A DNA stretch of 64,000 nt from Cohnella cholangitidis. GTDB taxonomy: Bacteria > Bacillota > Bacilli > Paenibacillales > Paenibacillaceae. Positions 19,594 to 29,009 of this stretch are shown here, in pieces. The stretch spans positions 1,857,001-1,921,000 of the forward strand of contig NZ_CP041969.1 in assembly GCF_014107495.1 (NCBI RefSeq). The letters are read 5' to 3'. Under the pieces are notes generated by a model, which was not told the origin of the DNA, did no database searches, and saw nothing but the letters and a program-made list of their open reading frames with translations. The stretch's first letter is position 1. Every line of letters starts with the position of its first letter. The translations under genes and the position numbers were made by a program.

Positions 19594-19887
19594 CTATCTA
19601 ATTAACCAGTCCTTGTCATTTACTTTGTGACTATGTTTTGCACTTTCCTTTGCATCCTCTATAGTTGCGAAATCAAAATCCCCAATGACCTCCCAATCTG
19701 AATCACATGAAAATAAATAATATCCTCTACTTCCGTCATACTGGCATATAGCCATTGCGGTGATTGGTAATTTCTCGACTATTTCATTTTTTTCATTTAA
19801 TATTCCAACAGTTCCATATTGATTAGACATAGAGTTTGATGTGTATTGAATCACTTTTGCACCATCTAACTCATTGGGGATACTCAT
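19594..19887 (-). CDS. hypothetical small protein, accessory island
   Basis: 97 residues from ATG 19887 (MSIPNELDGA), which has AGGGTG six bases upstream. The central part (YGTVGILNEKNEIVEKLPITAMAICQYDG) looks like a compact beta-rich fold, and the end is helical (ATIEDAKESAKHSH). It is soluble and I do not recognise the family. It lies between the DUF2691-like gene and the 193-residue hypothetical gene on the same strand, with short gaps, in the AT-rich island. Confidence 0.55.
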   Translation of the reverse strand: MSIPNELDGAKVIQYTSNSMSNQYGTVGILNEKNEIVEKLPITAMAICQYDGSRGYYLFSCDSDWEVIGDFDFATIEDAKESAKHSHKVNDKDWLIR

Positions 19888-19938
19888 TTTTAACACCCTC
19901 ATTTTAATCATTTCCCGTTAGTGGAATAATACAGGCTT

Positions 19939-20406
19939 TTACCAGACAGAAAGCCTTGTCCTTGTGTCGTTTTCGTTGGTAACATACTCAACGTTCTCAA
20001 AGCCCTTTTCTATCGCATTCTGATATAAATGATTAAGCATAACGATATCCTTGCAATAAATGGTGACATATGAAGAATCAACAACTAACACAACCAAATG
20101 GCATTGACTGTTTAAGAATTCTTCATAGGTGAGCACATCTTTTATACTTACACCTTGCGGATACGCCTTTAAATTCGCAAATATGATGTAATACAAGTTT
20201 GATTTCAGAATATCGCTGAGATCTTGCCCCTTCATTCCATATATCTCACCATGGAACAAAGGTTCAACTTTGCCCCCCTCAATGTCTTGATATGTTTCTT
20301 CTCCCCCAATGTACCAATCGAAGTGACTTATTTTGAAAGGTTCCAGTACCTCTCCAAGATGACTACCCCATTCGTTCGGTATTTCTAACTGGATTCCCCT
20401 TTTCAT
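19939..20406 (-). CDS. DUF2691-like protein
   Basis: 155 residues beginning MKRGIQLEIPNEWGSHLGEVL, which resembles the DUF2691 family of bacilli (recalled from memory; a profile search would decide). It is cytosolic, with Trp and Tyr near the N-terminus (FDWYIGGEETYQDI) and a Cys pair in the C-terminal half. Function is unknown. It is part of the row of small AT-rich genes on the minus strand. Confidence 0.6.
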   Translation of the reverse strand: MKRGIQLEIPNEWGSHLGEVLEPFKISHFDWYIGGEETYQDIEGGKVEPLFHGEIYGMKGQDLSDILKSNLYYIIFANLKAYPQGVSIKDVLTYEEFLNSQCHLVVLVVDSSYVTIYCKDIVMLNHLYQNAIEKGFENVEYVTNENDTRTRLSVW

Positions 20407-20464
20407 TTGGACTCTCCTTTCGGTTGTTACACTATCTTTCTAGATTCATTTGTTTAGTTATGTA

Positions 20465-20785
20465 TCACGGTTTTAAACCCGTCTGTAGCACATCGAAAAA
20501 TTGCTTTAATATCTCATTGAAATCGGGTTCGTCTGGCAACCTCCCAATGTATTTCCACAATATCATTTCTTCTGAATCAATATTAACGACCTCATATTCC
20601 ATCTGTCTGGACTTCCAAACTATCACCTGTCCTAAACATCTTTCAGATTCATAAATAACGCCTGTAGAGGGATCAGGAATACGTCTCTCATCAGGGTTTT
20701 TATGCATTACATATTCCATCGCTACAGAAACAGCCTCAAGCTCACTCTTTTTGCTTTCTACCCATTGTTGAAACTTGGTTCGCAC
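20465..20785 (-). CDS. putative immunity protein (TriTu-like)
   Basis: 106 residues. The layout (KFQQWVESKKSELEAVSVAMEY ... ESERCLGQVIVWKSRQMEYEVV ... DFNEILKQFFDVLQ) resembles the small immunity proteins called TriTu that accompany polymorphic toxins. The assignment rests on pattern memory only. No toxin gene is seen nearby, so it would be an orphan immunity gene. Confidence 0.45.
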   Translation of the reverse strand: MRTKFQQWVESKKSELEAVSVAMEYVMHKNPDERRIPDPSTGVIYESERCLGQVIVWKSRQMEYEVVNIDSEEMILWKYIGRLPDEPDFNEILKQFFDVLQTGLKP

Positions 20786-20817
20786 TCTTCCGATCCCTCC
20801 ATCCGAACGTCATTTTC

Positions 20818-21066
20818 TTAAAACTTTTTATAAACAAGGATATTATTATCGCCATATCGAGAGCCAAATCTTCCGTAACCATAATCCAAAGTCATAGCTT
20901 TACAATCACATTGAAAATCATCTTTCGCGGCTCTCATAAAACCACCGCAATTAGCACATCTATAAAAAATATCAGTCCCGGTGCTCCAGCCTGATTTATC
21001 GCAACCTCTTCTTAGATATTGGTACCCTATAATTTCAATATCGAAATTAGGAATGATATCTTTCAT
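20818..21066 (-). CDS. small zinc-ribbon-like hypothetical protein
   Basis: 82 residues. CANC (about 37-40) and CDC (about 53-55) suggest a metal-binding ribbon. The end is rich in Gly and Tyr (YGYGRFGSRYGD). ATG 21066 is preceded by GGAGAAGGTGG. I do not recognise the family. It is first in the row of small island genes, 33 bases ahead of the immunity-like gene. Confidence 0.5.
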   Translation of the reverse strand: MKDIIPNFDIEIIGYQYLRRGCDKSGWSTGTDIFYRCANCGGFMRAAKDDFQCDCKAMTLDYGYGRFGSRYGDNNILVYKKF

Positions 21067-21744
21067 GTTCTTCCACCTTCTCCTTTACTTCGATGCATTC
21101 AAAATTGGGCTAATTTCACCTTCATCAATTGCGATTGAAATGGGTTCGGAATCCTTTTTCTTTTCCCAGTTTAAGTTTATTTTTGGGAATTAACAACGGA
21201 TTTATATTAAGCTTTGCAAGTAACGCAATATACTTTCTTTTAAGATATTTGCTGTAACGTGATTTCTTGGTCCCTATTTCATTTATGTCTTCGAACACCT
21301 ACGAATTTATCGTTAAGAAACTGTGGAATTAAATATCCTTACCTAACTTCCGACACAGACTACTCAACACTGATTTTTTCCCGACTAGAACATTTTTCTT
21401 GGTTCTTACAACTTCCTTTTCAGAACGAATGATTTATCATACTCGAAAACTCGAAAAAAATAAGAAATAACAGACTTAATATTGCCGAACAAAAAAAACA
21501 GCCCTCTTGGATGAGGGCTGTTCGAAGTTCTCAGAAGGTTGAAGTGGCTCGATAGGGATACCTACTTACAACAATCCGATTTGCTTCACAAACTAATTGA
21601 TCGAATTGAAATAAAAGCAGATGGGAGTCCGAGAATCTTCTATAGATTCTCGGACCCCACTGCTTAATCTTTACTCCTAACTATCAACACACAGCACTCC
21701 ACATGTGTGGAGTGCTTAATATTGACGTAATTACAGGGGACGAA
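21067..21744. other. intergenic region with three hairpins, no gene
   Basis: About 680 AT-rich bases without a supported gene. It holds a terminator (21491-21522), an 11-bp stem with a seven-base loop (21627-21655), and a dyad AGCACTCCAC-ATGT-GTGGAGTGCT (21693-21716). The last two have no T-run and may be attachment or recombinase-related sites, or leftovers of a mobile element. Confidence 0.5.
21491..21522 (-). terminator. terminator downstream of the recombinase remnant
   Basis: A 10-bp perfect stem (AACAGCCCTC / GAGGGCTGTT, six-base loop) is followed on the minus strand by eight T residues. Confidence 0.75.
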
Positions 21745-22122
21745 TTACCCCCCAGGAGACAACGGGTTACCAAAATTATTGTAGATAACAATTCCACCAT
21801 CCAACTCAATGTCGATACGTTCAATTAAACGCTGCAGCAATTCTTGGAGGGCTTCCTCGTCTTCGATTTGCAACTCTGTAAAGCGCCTGACTTCTTCCTT
21901 GATTTTCTGCACGATACGTTCATTGGCTTCACACTAACTCAGAATCGCCTCCAAGATGGCCGCTCTTGCCTTCATAGCATGTTGTTCATCCTTTAAAGCG
22001 GTATTGCTCATCTGAAACGTATCATCATCGATCAGCTCACGAGTCATAGCGCGCGAACCAATTTCTAACTGCTCTAATTGAAGTTGCTGTGTTTTCCTGC
22101 AGAAAGCATATTTGCACATCAT
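21745..22122 (-). pseudogene. C-terminal remnant of a large serine recombinase
   Basis: Reading minus from 22122, one frame gives GSRAMTRELIDDDTFQ ... ARAAILEAILS, an in-frame TAG (21934-21936), then NERIVQKIKEEV ... LLQRLIERIDIELDGG-IYNNF to TAA at 21745. The coiled middle and the RLIERIDI-(D)-G-I-IYNNF end are typical of the C-terminus of large serine recombinases (DUF4368 type). The catalytic and recombinase domains are missing, cut off at the 3' end of hsdS. It marks a former integrative element. Confidence 0.6.
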
Positions 22123-22175
22123 TCAAGAGTTAGAGAATCAAGATAACGATAAAATCGTACGGCATTTATCCGAGC

Positions 22176-23402
22176 TCATATAAACATCCTTTGTATATAC
22201 GCCGCCTTTAACTGTCGTAGCTGCTCAAGTTTAGCAGTTTGGGCTGCGATTTGCTCGTCGAAATTCTTGAAAAAGTCAATGATTCTGTTTTGTTCAGAAA
22301 TTGTGGGTGCTAAAACGATTATCTTTAAAAAATCCCTTTCGTGTATGCGCCACTGTCCGTACATTACACCTTGTCGATAATGAATCATTTTATTAATGAA
22401 GTCTTTCCGTTTGGATAGTAATCCAACAAATAGACTCTCTGAATCGTTGCTTGAATAAAAAATGCTATATACGGGCGATATTACTGCCTTGCCTGTTCTA
22501 TTAAGACCAATAGACCCAGTTTCTAAGTTGTTTGAACTGTATATAAAGTCATTCAGTTCGGTTTTTTTATATTTTTTTCCATCACCTTTTACCAAAAAAC
22601 TTCTGTCATACTGTTCCCCCTTGGGTACAACACCAACATTCCCAACGAACGACATCAATGGGTAATCTTCCGATTCCTCAAATTGCTCATTTCTTTCAGT
22701 AAGCATTTCTTCCAGCCGCCGCTTTTCCCAATTACCTGTAAATCCTGCGAATCTTACTCTTGGAATGACTTCATTGGCTGCCGGAAACATCTGCTGTAGA
22801 AATCCGTCCTTCAGCGTTACGAGCCCATCCAGCTTACGCTGATGAAGGAAGATGAGGTTGTCGAATTGTTTGAAGAACTCCCCAATTTGAACCTGTTCCT
22901 TTTTAGAATTAGGCATCTTTACACCACATTTTCCTATATCCCCAAGATTTATCTTTTTTGGAAATGCAGTATGGATAATTCTTATGTGTAATTCATTTTT
23001 AAAGAACGGAGAATTAATGTACTTTTCTAGATATAACGGCACAATAGATTTAGGGCGAATCAGTGCTAAACTTACGTAGTAAGCTAATGGATCATCTTGT
23101 TCTACTAATGCGGTATCACCAATAACCCCTGCTGTAATTCGGGTCATAAAAATATCATTAATCTGAGGCTTTATCTTAAATTGCTTTTCATAGTCATTTT
23201 CACTAATGTATTTATCAGATTCCCAAATGTTTTTGATGTTCTCAACACTAATAAATTTTACACCTTCATCTGTGTACTTAGGTGTTTGATGTGTTCCGTC
23301 ATAATAATCTGCTACATCAGATAACTTACGCTGTTCCCAAGTGTCAGTGAAGGCATTAAATCGAATTGCGGGTACTAACTTCTGTTTGTGTTCTGTCATC
23401 AT
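22176..23402 (-). CDS. hsdS: type I restriction enzyme specificity subunit HsdS
   Basis: About 408 residues from ATG 23402 (MMTEHKQ), with GAGG eight bases upstream. Two target-recognition domains, each starting from a W-E-(Q/K)-R-(K/R)-L motif (WEQRKLSDVADYYDG and WEKRRLEEMLTERNEQF), are each followed by a conserved helical region (FFKQFDNLIFLHQRKLDGL; FFKNFDEQIAAQTAKLEQLRQLK). HsdS sets the bipartite DNA target of the complex with HsdM and HsdR. It follows hsdM by about 10 bases. Its stop lies close to the serine-recombinase remnant. No second hsdS or flanking inverted repeats were noticed. Confidence 0.9.
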   Translation of the reverse strand: MMTEHKQKLVPAIRFNAFTDTWEQRKLSDVADYYDGTHQTPKYTDEGVKFISVENIKNIWESDKYISENDYEKQFKIKPQINDIFMTRITAGVIGDTALVEQDDPLAYYVSLALIRPKSIVPLYLEKYINSPFFKNELHIRIIHTAFPKKINLGDIGKCGVKMPNSKKEQVQIGEFFKQFDNLIFLHQRKLDGLVTLKDGFLQQMFPAANEVIPRVRFAGFTGNWEKRRLEEMLTERNEQFEESEDYPLMSFVGNVGVVPKGEQYDRSFLVKGDGKKYKKTELNDFIYSSNNLETGSIGLNRTGKAVISPVYSIFYSSNDSESLFVGLLSKRKDFINKMIHYRQGVMYGQWRIHERDFLKIIVLAPTISEQNRIIDFFKNFDEQIAAQTAKLEQLRQLKAAYIQRMFI

Positions 23403-23412
23403 CACCACCACC

Positions 23413-24990
23413 TCACATAAACATCCGCTTTGTAGCTTCGATTATCTCTTTTGTTTCGTCAGTCATAGCAATCTCATCAAGCAAGGCTAAGAAATCCGTT
23501 TCTTTTTGTTTTATTTGCAAATTTAAGTCCGCCATTTCAGGCCCAAGTGCTAGAATGTCGATTTGTTCTTCTTCCTCGAAGGTATCTACATAGCGAGGAA
23601 TGTTGAGATTGTAATCATTCGCCACGATTTCATCAAAATTTGCTAAATGTGCGTATTTCACAATCTTCTCACGCCTTTTATAGGCATCCACAATTTTCAG
23701 AATATCTTGCTGGCGTAAGGTGTTTTGGTTCTTCTGCTTTTCATAATCATTAGAAGCATCAATGAAAAGCACATCACGACTTGCACGGTTTTTCTTCAAG
23801 ATAAGAACAACCGTGGGTATTCCTGTTCCATAGAAAACGTTAGCGGGTAAACCAATTACAGCTTCGATTGCGCCCATTTCAAGAAGTACCTTGCGAATGA
23901 TACCCTCGGCAGCACCACGGAACAGAACACCATGCGGCAGTACAATTCCCATCGTACCACTGTCTTTTAGGTGGTAATAGCCATGGAGCAAGAACGCAAA
24001 GTCGGCTTTAGATTTTGGTGCAAGTTTTCCATAGCGTTCAAAACGTGGGTCACTTAAAAACTTATCGGAAGCACTCCAATTCGCAGAGTACGGAGGATTC
24101 ATAACAACAGCGTTAAAAAGGAAAGGCTCGTCTGTCGGCCAGTCTGCATCTAACGTATCGCCATTATTGAGCCGCATTTGCTCACGGTCAACGTTGTGTA
24201 GAATCAAGTTCATTCGAGCAAGGTTGTAAGTGGTGGTGTTTAGCTCCTGTCCGTGAAAATACACCTTTTCGGGATTGCTTAGAAACTGACGGATATTCAA
24301 CATCAGCGAACCCGAACCCATAGCGGGGTCGTAAATATGGAATGGTGCTAGTTCCTCTTGCCCGATACTAACAATCTCTGAAATGATTTTTGAAACAGCT
24401 TGCGGGGTATAGAACTCTCCGGCTTTCTTGCCTGCGCCTGCGGCAAATTGGGCGATAAGGTATTCATAAGCATCGCCAATAACGTCACCTTCATGCCCAA
24501 ACAAATCTATCTCATCTAAAGTTTTTATAACTTCCATAATGGTTGTGCTTTTTTGCTGTGCGTGTGATCCGAGCTTCGTAGAGTTTAAGTCAACATCATC
24601 GAACAAACTGATAAAACTTTCGCCTTGACGAGAAAGCTCGATAAAGGCAGTCTGCAAGTCATCAATTTGAAATTCATATTGTGATGCTTTATTGCGGAGC
24701 ATGTAAAACAGATATTGCGGCTCTATAAAATATCCGAGTTTGCGGCGCATGATGTTCTTTAGCTCTTCGGCATCATCATTATACCAATCAGTAAGCTCGG
24801 CAAATTGGATATCACGAGATGGGTATTCATCGGGCTTTCCGTTTGCTTCTTCGTACACAGCGCGCAACTCTAAATCGGAAAGATACTTATAGAAAACTAG
24901 ACCGAGCAAATAGTTTTTATATTCGCTCGCATCCATTTTCCCTCTAAGAATATCGGCGCTTGCCCATAGTTGTTGCTCTAGACGACTCAT
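23413..24990 (-). CDS. hsdM: type I DNA methyltransferase subunit HsdM
   Basis: About 525 residues from ATG 24990 (MSRLEQQLW), which has GGGGAG seven bases upstream. An N-terminal helical HsdM_N domain is followed by the N6-adenine methyltransferase core: SAM motif near DPAMGSGSLML and catalytic NPPY (about residue 298, VVMNPPYS), with GEFYTPQAV before motif I. It modifies host DNA in the M2S complex and joins HsdR for cleavage. It lies between the DUF4145 gene and hsdS in the same operon. Confidence 0.93.
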   Translation of the reverse strand: MSRLEQQLWASADILRGKMDASEYKNYLLGLVFYKYLSDLELRAVYEEANGKPDEYPSRDIQFAELTDWYNDDAEELKNIMRRKLGYFIEPQYLFYMLRNKASQYEFQIDDLQTAFIELSRQGESFISLFDDVDLNSTKLGSHAQQKSTTIMEVIKTLDEIDLFGHEGDVIGDAYEYLIAQFAAGAGKKAGEFYTPQAVSKIISEIVSIGQEELAPFHIYDPAMGSGSLMLNIRQFLSNPEKVYFHGQELNTTTYNLARMNLILHNVDREQMRLNNGDTLDADWPTDEPFLFNAVVMNPPYSANWSASDKFLSDPRFERYGKLAPKSKADFAFLLHGYYHLKDSGTMGIVLPHGVLFRGAAEGIIRKVLLEMGAIEAVIGLPANVFYGTGIPTVVLILKKNRASRDVLFIDASNDYEKQKNQNTLRQQDILKIVDAYKRREKIVKYAHLANFDEIVANDYNLNIPRYVDTFEEEEQIDILALGPEMADLNLQIKQKETDFLALLDEIAMTDETKEIIEATKRMFM

Positions 24991-25043
24991 ATATACACTC
25001 CCCAAAATTTTTAATTTATCTTAGAATAATAGCCTTACAAGCT

Positions 25044-25880
25044 CTAACTTATGTTGGCGCTATCATAGAATTTCTGAGCCGCAATCCTAAAATTCTTTTT
25101 TAGCTCCACATTGTTTATTATGCTAGTAACTAACGTATATAGTATTCCAAAGTATTTAATTGCTTCTTCCTCACTTCCATCGCCATGTATAATATTGCTT
25201 AGTTTGCTGTAAAGGTCATACCTATCAACTAAAAAATCCTGCGGAATAATTAAGTATTTCTTATCTACTTCTTCTAATACTTTTTTGAAAGAACGCCTCC
25301 ATCCATTATTTTCATAAACGGGTATTGGGGCATTACCAGAATCAGCAATATTATATATTAGAGCTTCAAATACTTTTCTCAAATATATAACTGCACCTGA
25401 ACCAAGTCCATCTCTGTGTGCTCGGTTTGCTTTTTCGAGCCATTCGCTAAACTCACCGTATTTCTCAGATTGTAATTTTACACGTTCGGTTAACTTTTCT
25501 CTAAAATGCAATATGCGTACTTTAGGTGACTGATACCGAATATCCTCTTCGGCTTCGACTAAATACCAAGTATGGACAACTGAACCACAATTGCATTGCA
25601 AAATGCAATCAATGCTAATTACTTGTTTATTTACAATAATTCCTCGAAGCCCTTGCTCTTTATCAGAATTAAAAGTGCGTAAGTCCTCACATTCTGTGCA
25701 GTAGTAGTTCAAAGATACTTGTCCAGCCTCTAATATTATATGTCGCCCAATTAGCAGGGAGGTATCATCCTCATTTTCATCACTATATTCATAGTCTTCC
25801 CTTTCTTCTGGAACCCAGAACGTGTCAACTTGTTGGTAATCCTCCGCTGGCGGTTTTCTCAATAATTTACTCAAATCCAT
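25044..25880 (-). CDS. DUF4145-like accessory protein within the hsd operon
   Basis: 278 residues. An acidic N-terminus (EEREDYEYSDENEDD) is followed by a possible zinc ribbon (CTEC about 60-63 with CNC about 96-98). A helical C-terminal half with GLGSGAVIYLRKVFEALIYN and YSKLSNIIHGDGSEEEA looks like DUF4145, a domain often found fused or next to restriction enzymes. It sits between hsdR and hsdM with gaps of 12 and about 50 bases, so it is almost certainly co-transcribed. Its role is unknown; regulation or modulation of the restriction complex, or sensing of nucleic acid ends, are guesses. It is not a standard hsd subunit. Confidence 0.7.
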   Translation of the reverse strand: MDLSKLLRKPPAEDYQQVDTFWVPEEREDYEYSDENEDDTSLLIGRHIILEAGQVSLNYYCTECEDLRTFNSDKEQGLRGIIVNKQVISIDCILQCNCGSVVHTWYLVEAEEDIRYQSPKVRILHFREKLTERVKLQSEKYGEFSEWLEKANRAHRDGLGSGAVIYLRKVFEALIYNIADSGNAPIPVYENNGWRRSFKKVLEEVDKKYLIIPQDFLVDRYDLYSKLSNIIHGDGSEEEAIKYFGILYTLVTSIINNVELKKNFRIAAQKFYDSANIS

Positions 25881-25892
25881 ATCATCGCCACC

Positions 25893-28800
25893 CTAACACT
25901 CATCTTTTAGCGGTATTAATTTTTCATCTAAAACAGTTTTCCAATACTGTTCTATAACGAGAAGACGCTTTCGGTATTTTTCGTTAAACATAGCTTCAAA
26001 ATCTTCTTTGCTTAACCCTGATGCTTCGCTTATTACATTGATGAAAGGCACAACCCCGCTATTCGGGCGATATTCGTTAAAGCTGGTTTGCAGGTTAGCG
26101 ACAGGTACTTTCAATATTTCAGCAGTATTCTGTAGTATATAATCAATCTCATCAGCGAAATAAGCCGTCCAATCCTTTGTCGGTCGATTGTCGTCAATGA
26201 CGTCTAAGATGGCATTATATATTGCCTGAACGGATGCGGGCTTTGTATTAATCTCTTTCATAATTTTTTCACGCAAATCATATTTATCTGTTTTGTCCGA
26301 AGACTTCTGATATCTGTTCAGAAGCTGATTTATGTAGAAGCTATCAATGCGTTCCTCATGCACAGCCCTTTGTTCGCTCGTAAATTCGATGTCTTGGAGC
26401 AAGTTTTCCATCTCATCCCCAGTTTGATCCTCTAACTCGGCTCGAATTTCAGCTTTCAGATTTTCACAATGTCCTTTTTCTTCGGGAAGAACCTTCACAA
26501 TATGTTCAAATTCCTCAAAATCTTCTTGATAATTCTCATAGCTTTTCATGGCTCTTTGGATTTTTTCAAGTTTTTGATAGGCTCTTACTTGTGCAATCTT
26601 GTTTTTTATATTATTTGGGTCGTCTTCCAGATCGTCTTTTGCTTGTTGAAGTTCCTCATGTGCCGTTAAAAATGCGGCTTTCACCTCAGCATATTCTCGT
26701 GGCACTAAGACTTCCCAATTTTGCTGTTGGTTCGTAAAAAGTCGAATGGCATCCTCTACATTTTTTCGCATAGTAGCAGGTTTTCGGAACGATACCACGA
26801 TGCCATGCTCTTTGCCATGTGCAATACGATTTGTGCGTGAAAATGCCTGTAGCAGCTTTTGATATTTCAGTTCTCGGTCAACATACAAAGTCTGTATCGT
26901 AGGCGCGTCAAATCCTGTCAGCAGACGGTCAACTACAATAACCATATCAAGCCATTTTCCGTCCTTTTGATATTGAGCGTCTTTTCGTGCTAAACGGCTA
27001 TTAATATTTTTGTTAAACTGATCGGTATCTGTGTAATTCGTACCAAAAACAGTGTTGTATTCCTGCATAATGGCATTGATTTCTGCTTGCGCTTCGTTCA
27101 TCTCACCTTGAGTTTCGCTAGTGGAATAAGTGATTGTCACTCTCGGAAAATCAGGGTCACGAAGCGTGTGGCGTTCATCTAACTCTCGCCCATTTAACAA
27201 AATTCCACTACTTCTCATTTCTTGTAGCTTGTGATAAATACGCTTAGCTTGAGCGATAGAGTGTGTTGTTAAAACAGCACTCATAGTCGGGTATCCGTTT
27301 AACACCTTGAAACGCTCTATCACGGATTGGCGCTTGAATATTTTTTTAAGCATCGCTTCAATATATTCATCACGCTCAAATAACTCTCTGTCTTGCAGTT
27401 CCTCTTTTTCAATTTCTGTCATGTCGGCAAGTTTTTTGATAGGATCAAGCTTCGGGTATTTTTCTTTTACCGTTCTATACAAAAATTCTGCTTTGCTATC
27501 CTCATCTAATAGGCAATGGTACTCCACTTGGAAGTTCAAAACGGAGTTATCGTCCATAGCATTTTTCGTTGTGTAGGCATGGAGTAAGTTTCCATACTGT
27601 TGTTGTGTTGTTCTTGCGAATGTTCCGTTTTCTTGTTTTTGGTTTTCCTCAAAAATTGGCGTACCAGTTAAGCCGAACCATGTTGAGTTAGGCAGGAGCT
27701 TTTTAATTTCTTTCATCTGCTCATCGCTGACTGCACGATGGCACTCATCCACCACAAAAACAATATGTTCGCTTTTCAGCTTCTCGAATTTATTGTTTTC
27801 CGTTTCTTTAGCACCTCTGACAGCCGCACTCAATTTTTGAATGGTTGTGACGATAATGGTGTTGTTATTTTTATTGCTTAATAGGCTATTGCTAAGTTGA
27901 CGTTGATTATCAACGCCGACAATAAGCGCATTATCTTTAACATTGCCCGATGCCAACCCTGTGTGGAACTCAGATGCAAATTTACTAAACTCATCTTTGG
28001 TTTGGCTGTCTAAATCTGTTCTATCAACAACCATAACGGTGCGGTCTACGCCGATGGATATCTGTGCTAAAAGTTTGGTTGCCACAAAACTTGTTATTGT
28101 TTTCCCTGAGCCGGTGGCATGCCAAACAAAACCTCCCTCATGCTTCGCCGCTTGACCGATAATCTTTTGAATAGCGTGGACTTGGTACGGTCTTAGTACC
28201 ATTAAAAACTTTTGGTTTTTCTGATCGTCCACCAAAATAGTGAATTTGCTAATCAATTCGTGGGCAGAAGGGATACTCAAAACCTGCCTTGTGAAATCGT
28301 AAAGATTTTCAACAGGCTCATTATCCGACGTTCTCCAGTTGAACAGGAATTTCTTTGCCGCTTCAAAGGCTTTAGAAGTGTTGGCTCCAGGACGTGCAAA
28401 GTATTTTGTAGATACTTTGTTACTAACTACGAAAATTTGGGTGGTCGCAAAAATGCCATCAAAAAATCCTGCTTCTGCATACCGTTGTATCTGCTCGAAC
28501 GCTTGCATAAAACCATCTTTGGCAGATTCAGCTTTTAATTCAACATGAATAATCGGCAAGCCATTTATCAATAGGGTTACATCGCCACGCATATCAGTAT
28601 TTGTATCTGGCTTAATTTGGTTTACAACTTCATAGCTTGAAATGCCGCCAGCAATATCCTTATTACTGAATAGAACAACAGACACCCTGCCACGTTTCAC
28701 ATCTTCCCGCTCAACATGAATGGCGGCAACACCATTTTCGCCTCGTAGCCATTGAGAAGCGTTAAAAGGAGTAGCTGTCAGTCTCATAAATTCAACTTTT

Positions 28801-28988
28801 AACTGTTCAAACTCTTTGTCTGTAAGCGGCACACCGTCCAGTCGCGCCATGTTAATACGATTGATATGTCTACGCAAATTATCCCACAGAGCAGCTTCGG
28901 TCTTTATATCATCACGATATGTCCATTGGTTTTCCCGTTGAGTTAAGATTTCAATGAAACTCTTTTCTGTTTGGGCTTCGTGGTTCAT
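25893..28988 (-). CDS. hsdR: type I restriction enzyme motor/nuclease subunit HsdR
   Basis: 1031 residues, normal for the EcoR124-type family. The N-terminal PD-(D/E)xK nuclease has D...VELK in GDVTLLINGLPIIHVELKAE. The SF2 translocase has Walker A GSGKT (about 294), DECH (about 412), motif III GLTGTP and motif VI AFSRTNRI, followed by a long helical C-terminal part that contacts HsdM. It cuts unmodified DNA after ATP-driven translocation. ATG 28988 has GGAGG 8-9 bases upstream. The frame is intact, first of the hsd operon, and directly follows the remains of a cytosine methyltransferase gene. Confidence 0.94.
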   Translation of the reverse strand: MNHEAQTEKSFIEILTQRENQWTYRDDIKTEAALWDNLRRHINRINMARLDGVPLTDKEFEQLKVEFMRLTATPFNASQWLRGENGVAAIHVEREDVKRGRVSVVLFSNKDIAGGISSYEVVNQIKPDTNTDMRGDVTLLINGLPIIHVELKAESAKDGFMQAFEQIQRYAEAGFFDGIFATTQIFVVSNKVSTKYFARPGANTSKAFEAAKKFLFNWRTSDNEPVENLYDFTRQVLSIPSAHELISKFTILVDDQKNQKFLMVLRPYQVHAIQKIIGQAAKHEGGFVWHATGSGKTITSFVATKLLAQISIGVDRTVMVVDRTDLDSQTKDEFSKFASEFHTGLASGNVKDNALIVGVDNQRQLSNSLLSNKNNNTIIVTTIQKLSAAVRGAKETENNKFEKLKSEHIVFVVDECHRAVSDEQMKEIKKLLPNSTWFGLTGTPIFEENQKQENGTFARTTQQQYGNLLHAYTTKNAMDDNSVLNFQVEYHCLLDEDSKAEFLYRTVKEKYPKLDPIKKLADMTEIEKEELQDRELFERDEYIEAMLKKIFKRQSVIERFKVLNGYPTMSAVLTTHSIAQAKRIYHKLQEMRSSGILLNGRELDERHTLRDPDFPRVTITYSTSETQGEMNEAQAEINAIMQEYNTVFGTNYTDTDQFNKNINSRLARKDAQYQKDGKWLDMVIVVDRLLTGFDAPTIQTLYVDRELKYQKLLQAFSRTNRIAHGKEHGIVVSFRKPATMRKNVEDAIRLFTNQQQNWEVLVPREYAEVKAAFLTAHEELQQAKDDLEDDPNNIKNKIAQVRAYQKLEKIQRAMKSYENYQEDFEEFEHIVKVLPEEKGHCENLKAEIRAELEDQTGDEMENLLQDIEFTSEQRAVHEERIDSFYINQLLNRYQKSSDKTDKYDLREKIMKEINTKPASVQAIYNAILDVIDDNRPTKDWTAYFADEIDYILQNTAEILKVPVANLQTSFNEYRPNSGVVPFINVISEASGLSKEDFEAMFNEKYRKRLLVIEQYWKTVLDEKLIPLKDEC

Positions 28989-29009
28989 TTGCTTAATCCT
29001 CCGTAATTA

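Noticed and set aside
22176..23402. Invertible hsdS locus driven by the nearby recombinase
   Set aside because: Only one hsdS is seen, no flanking inverted repeats were found, and the recombinase is truncated.
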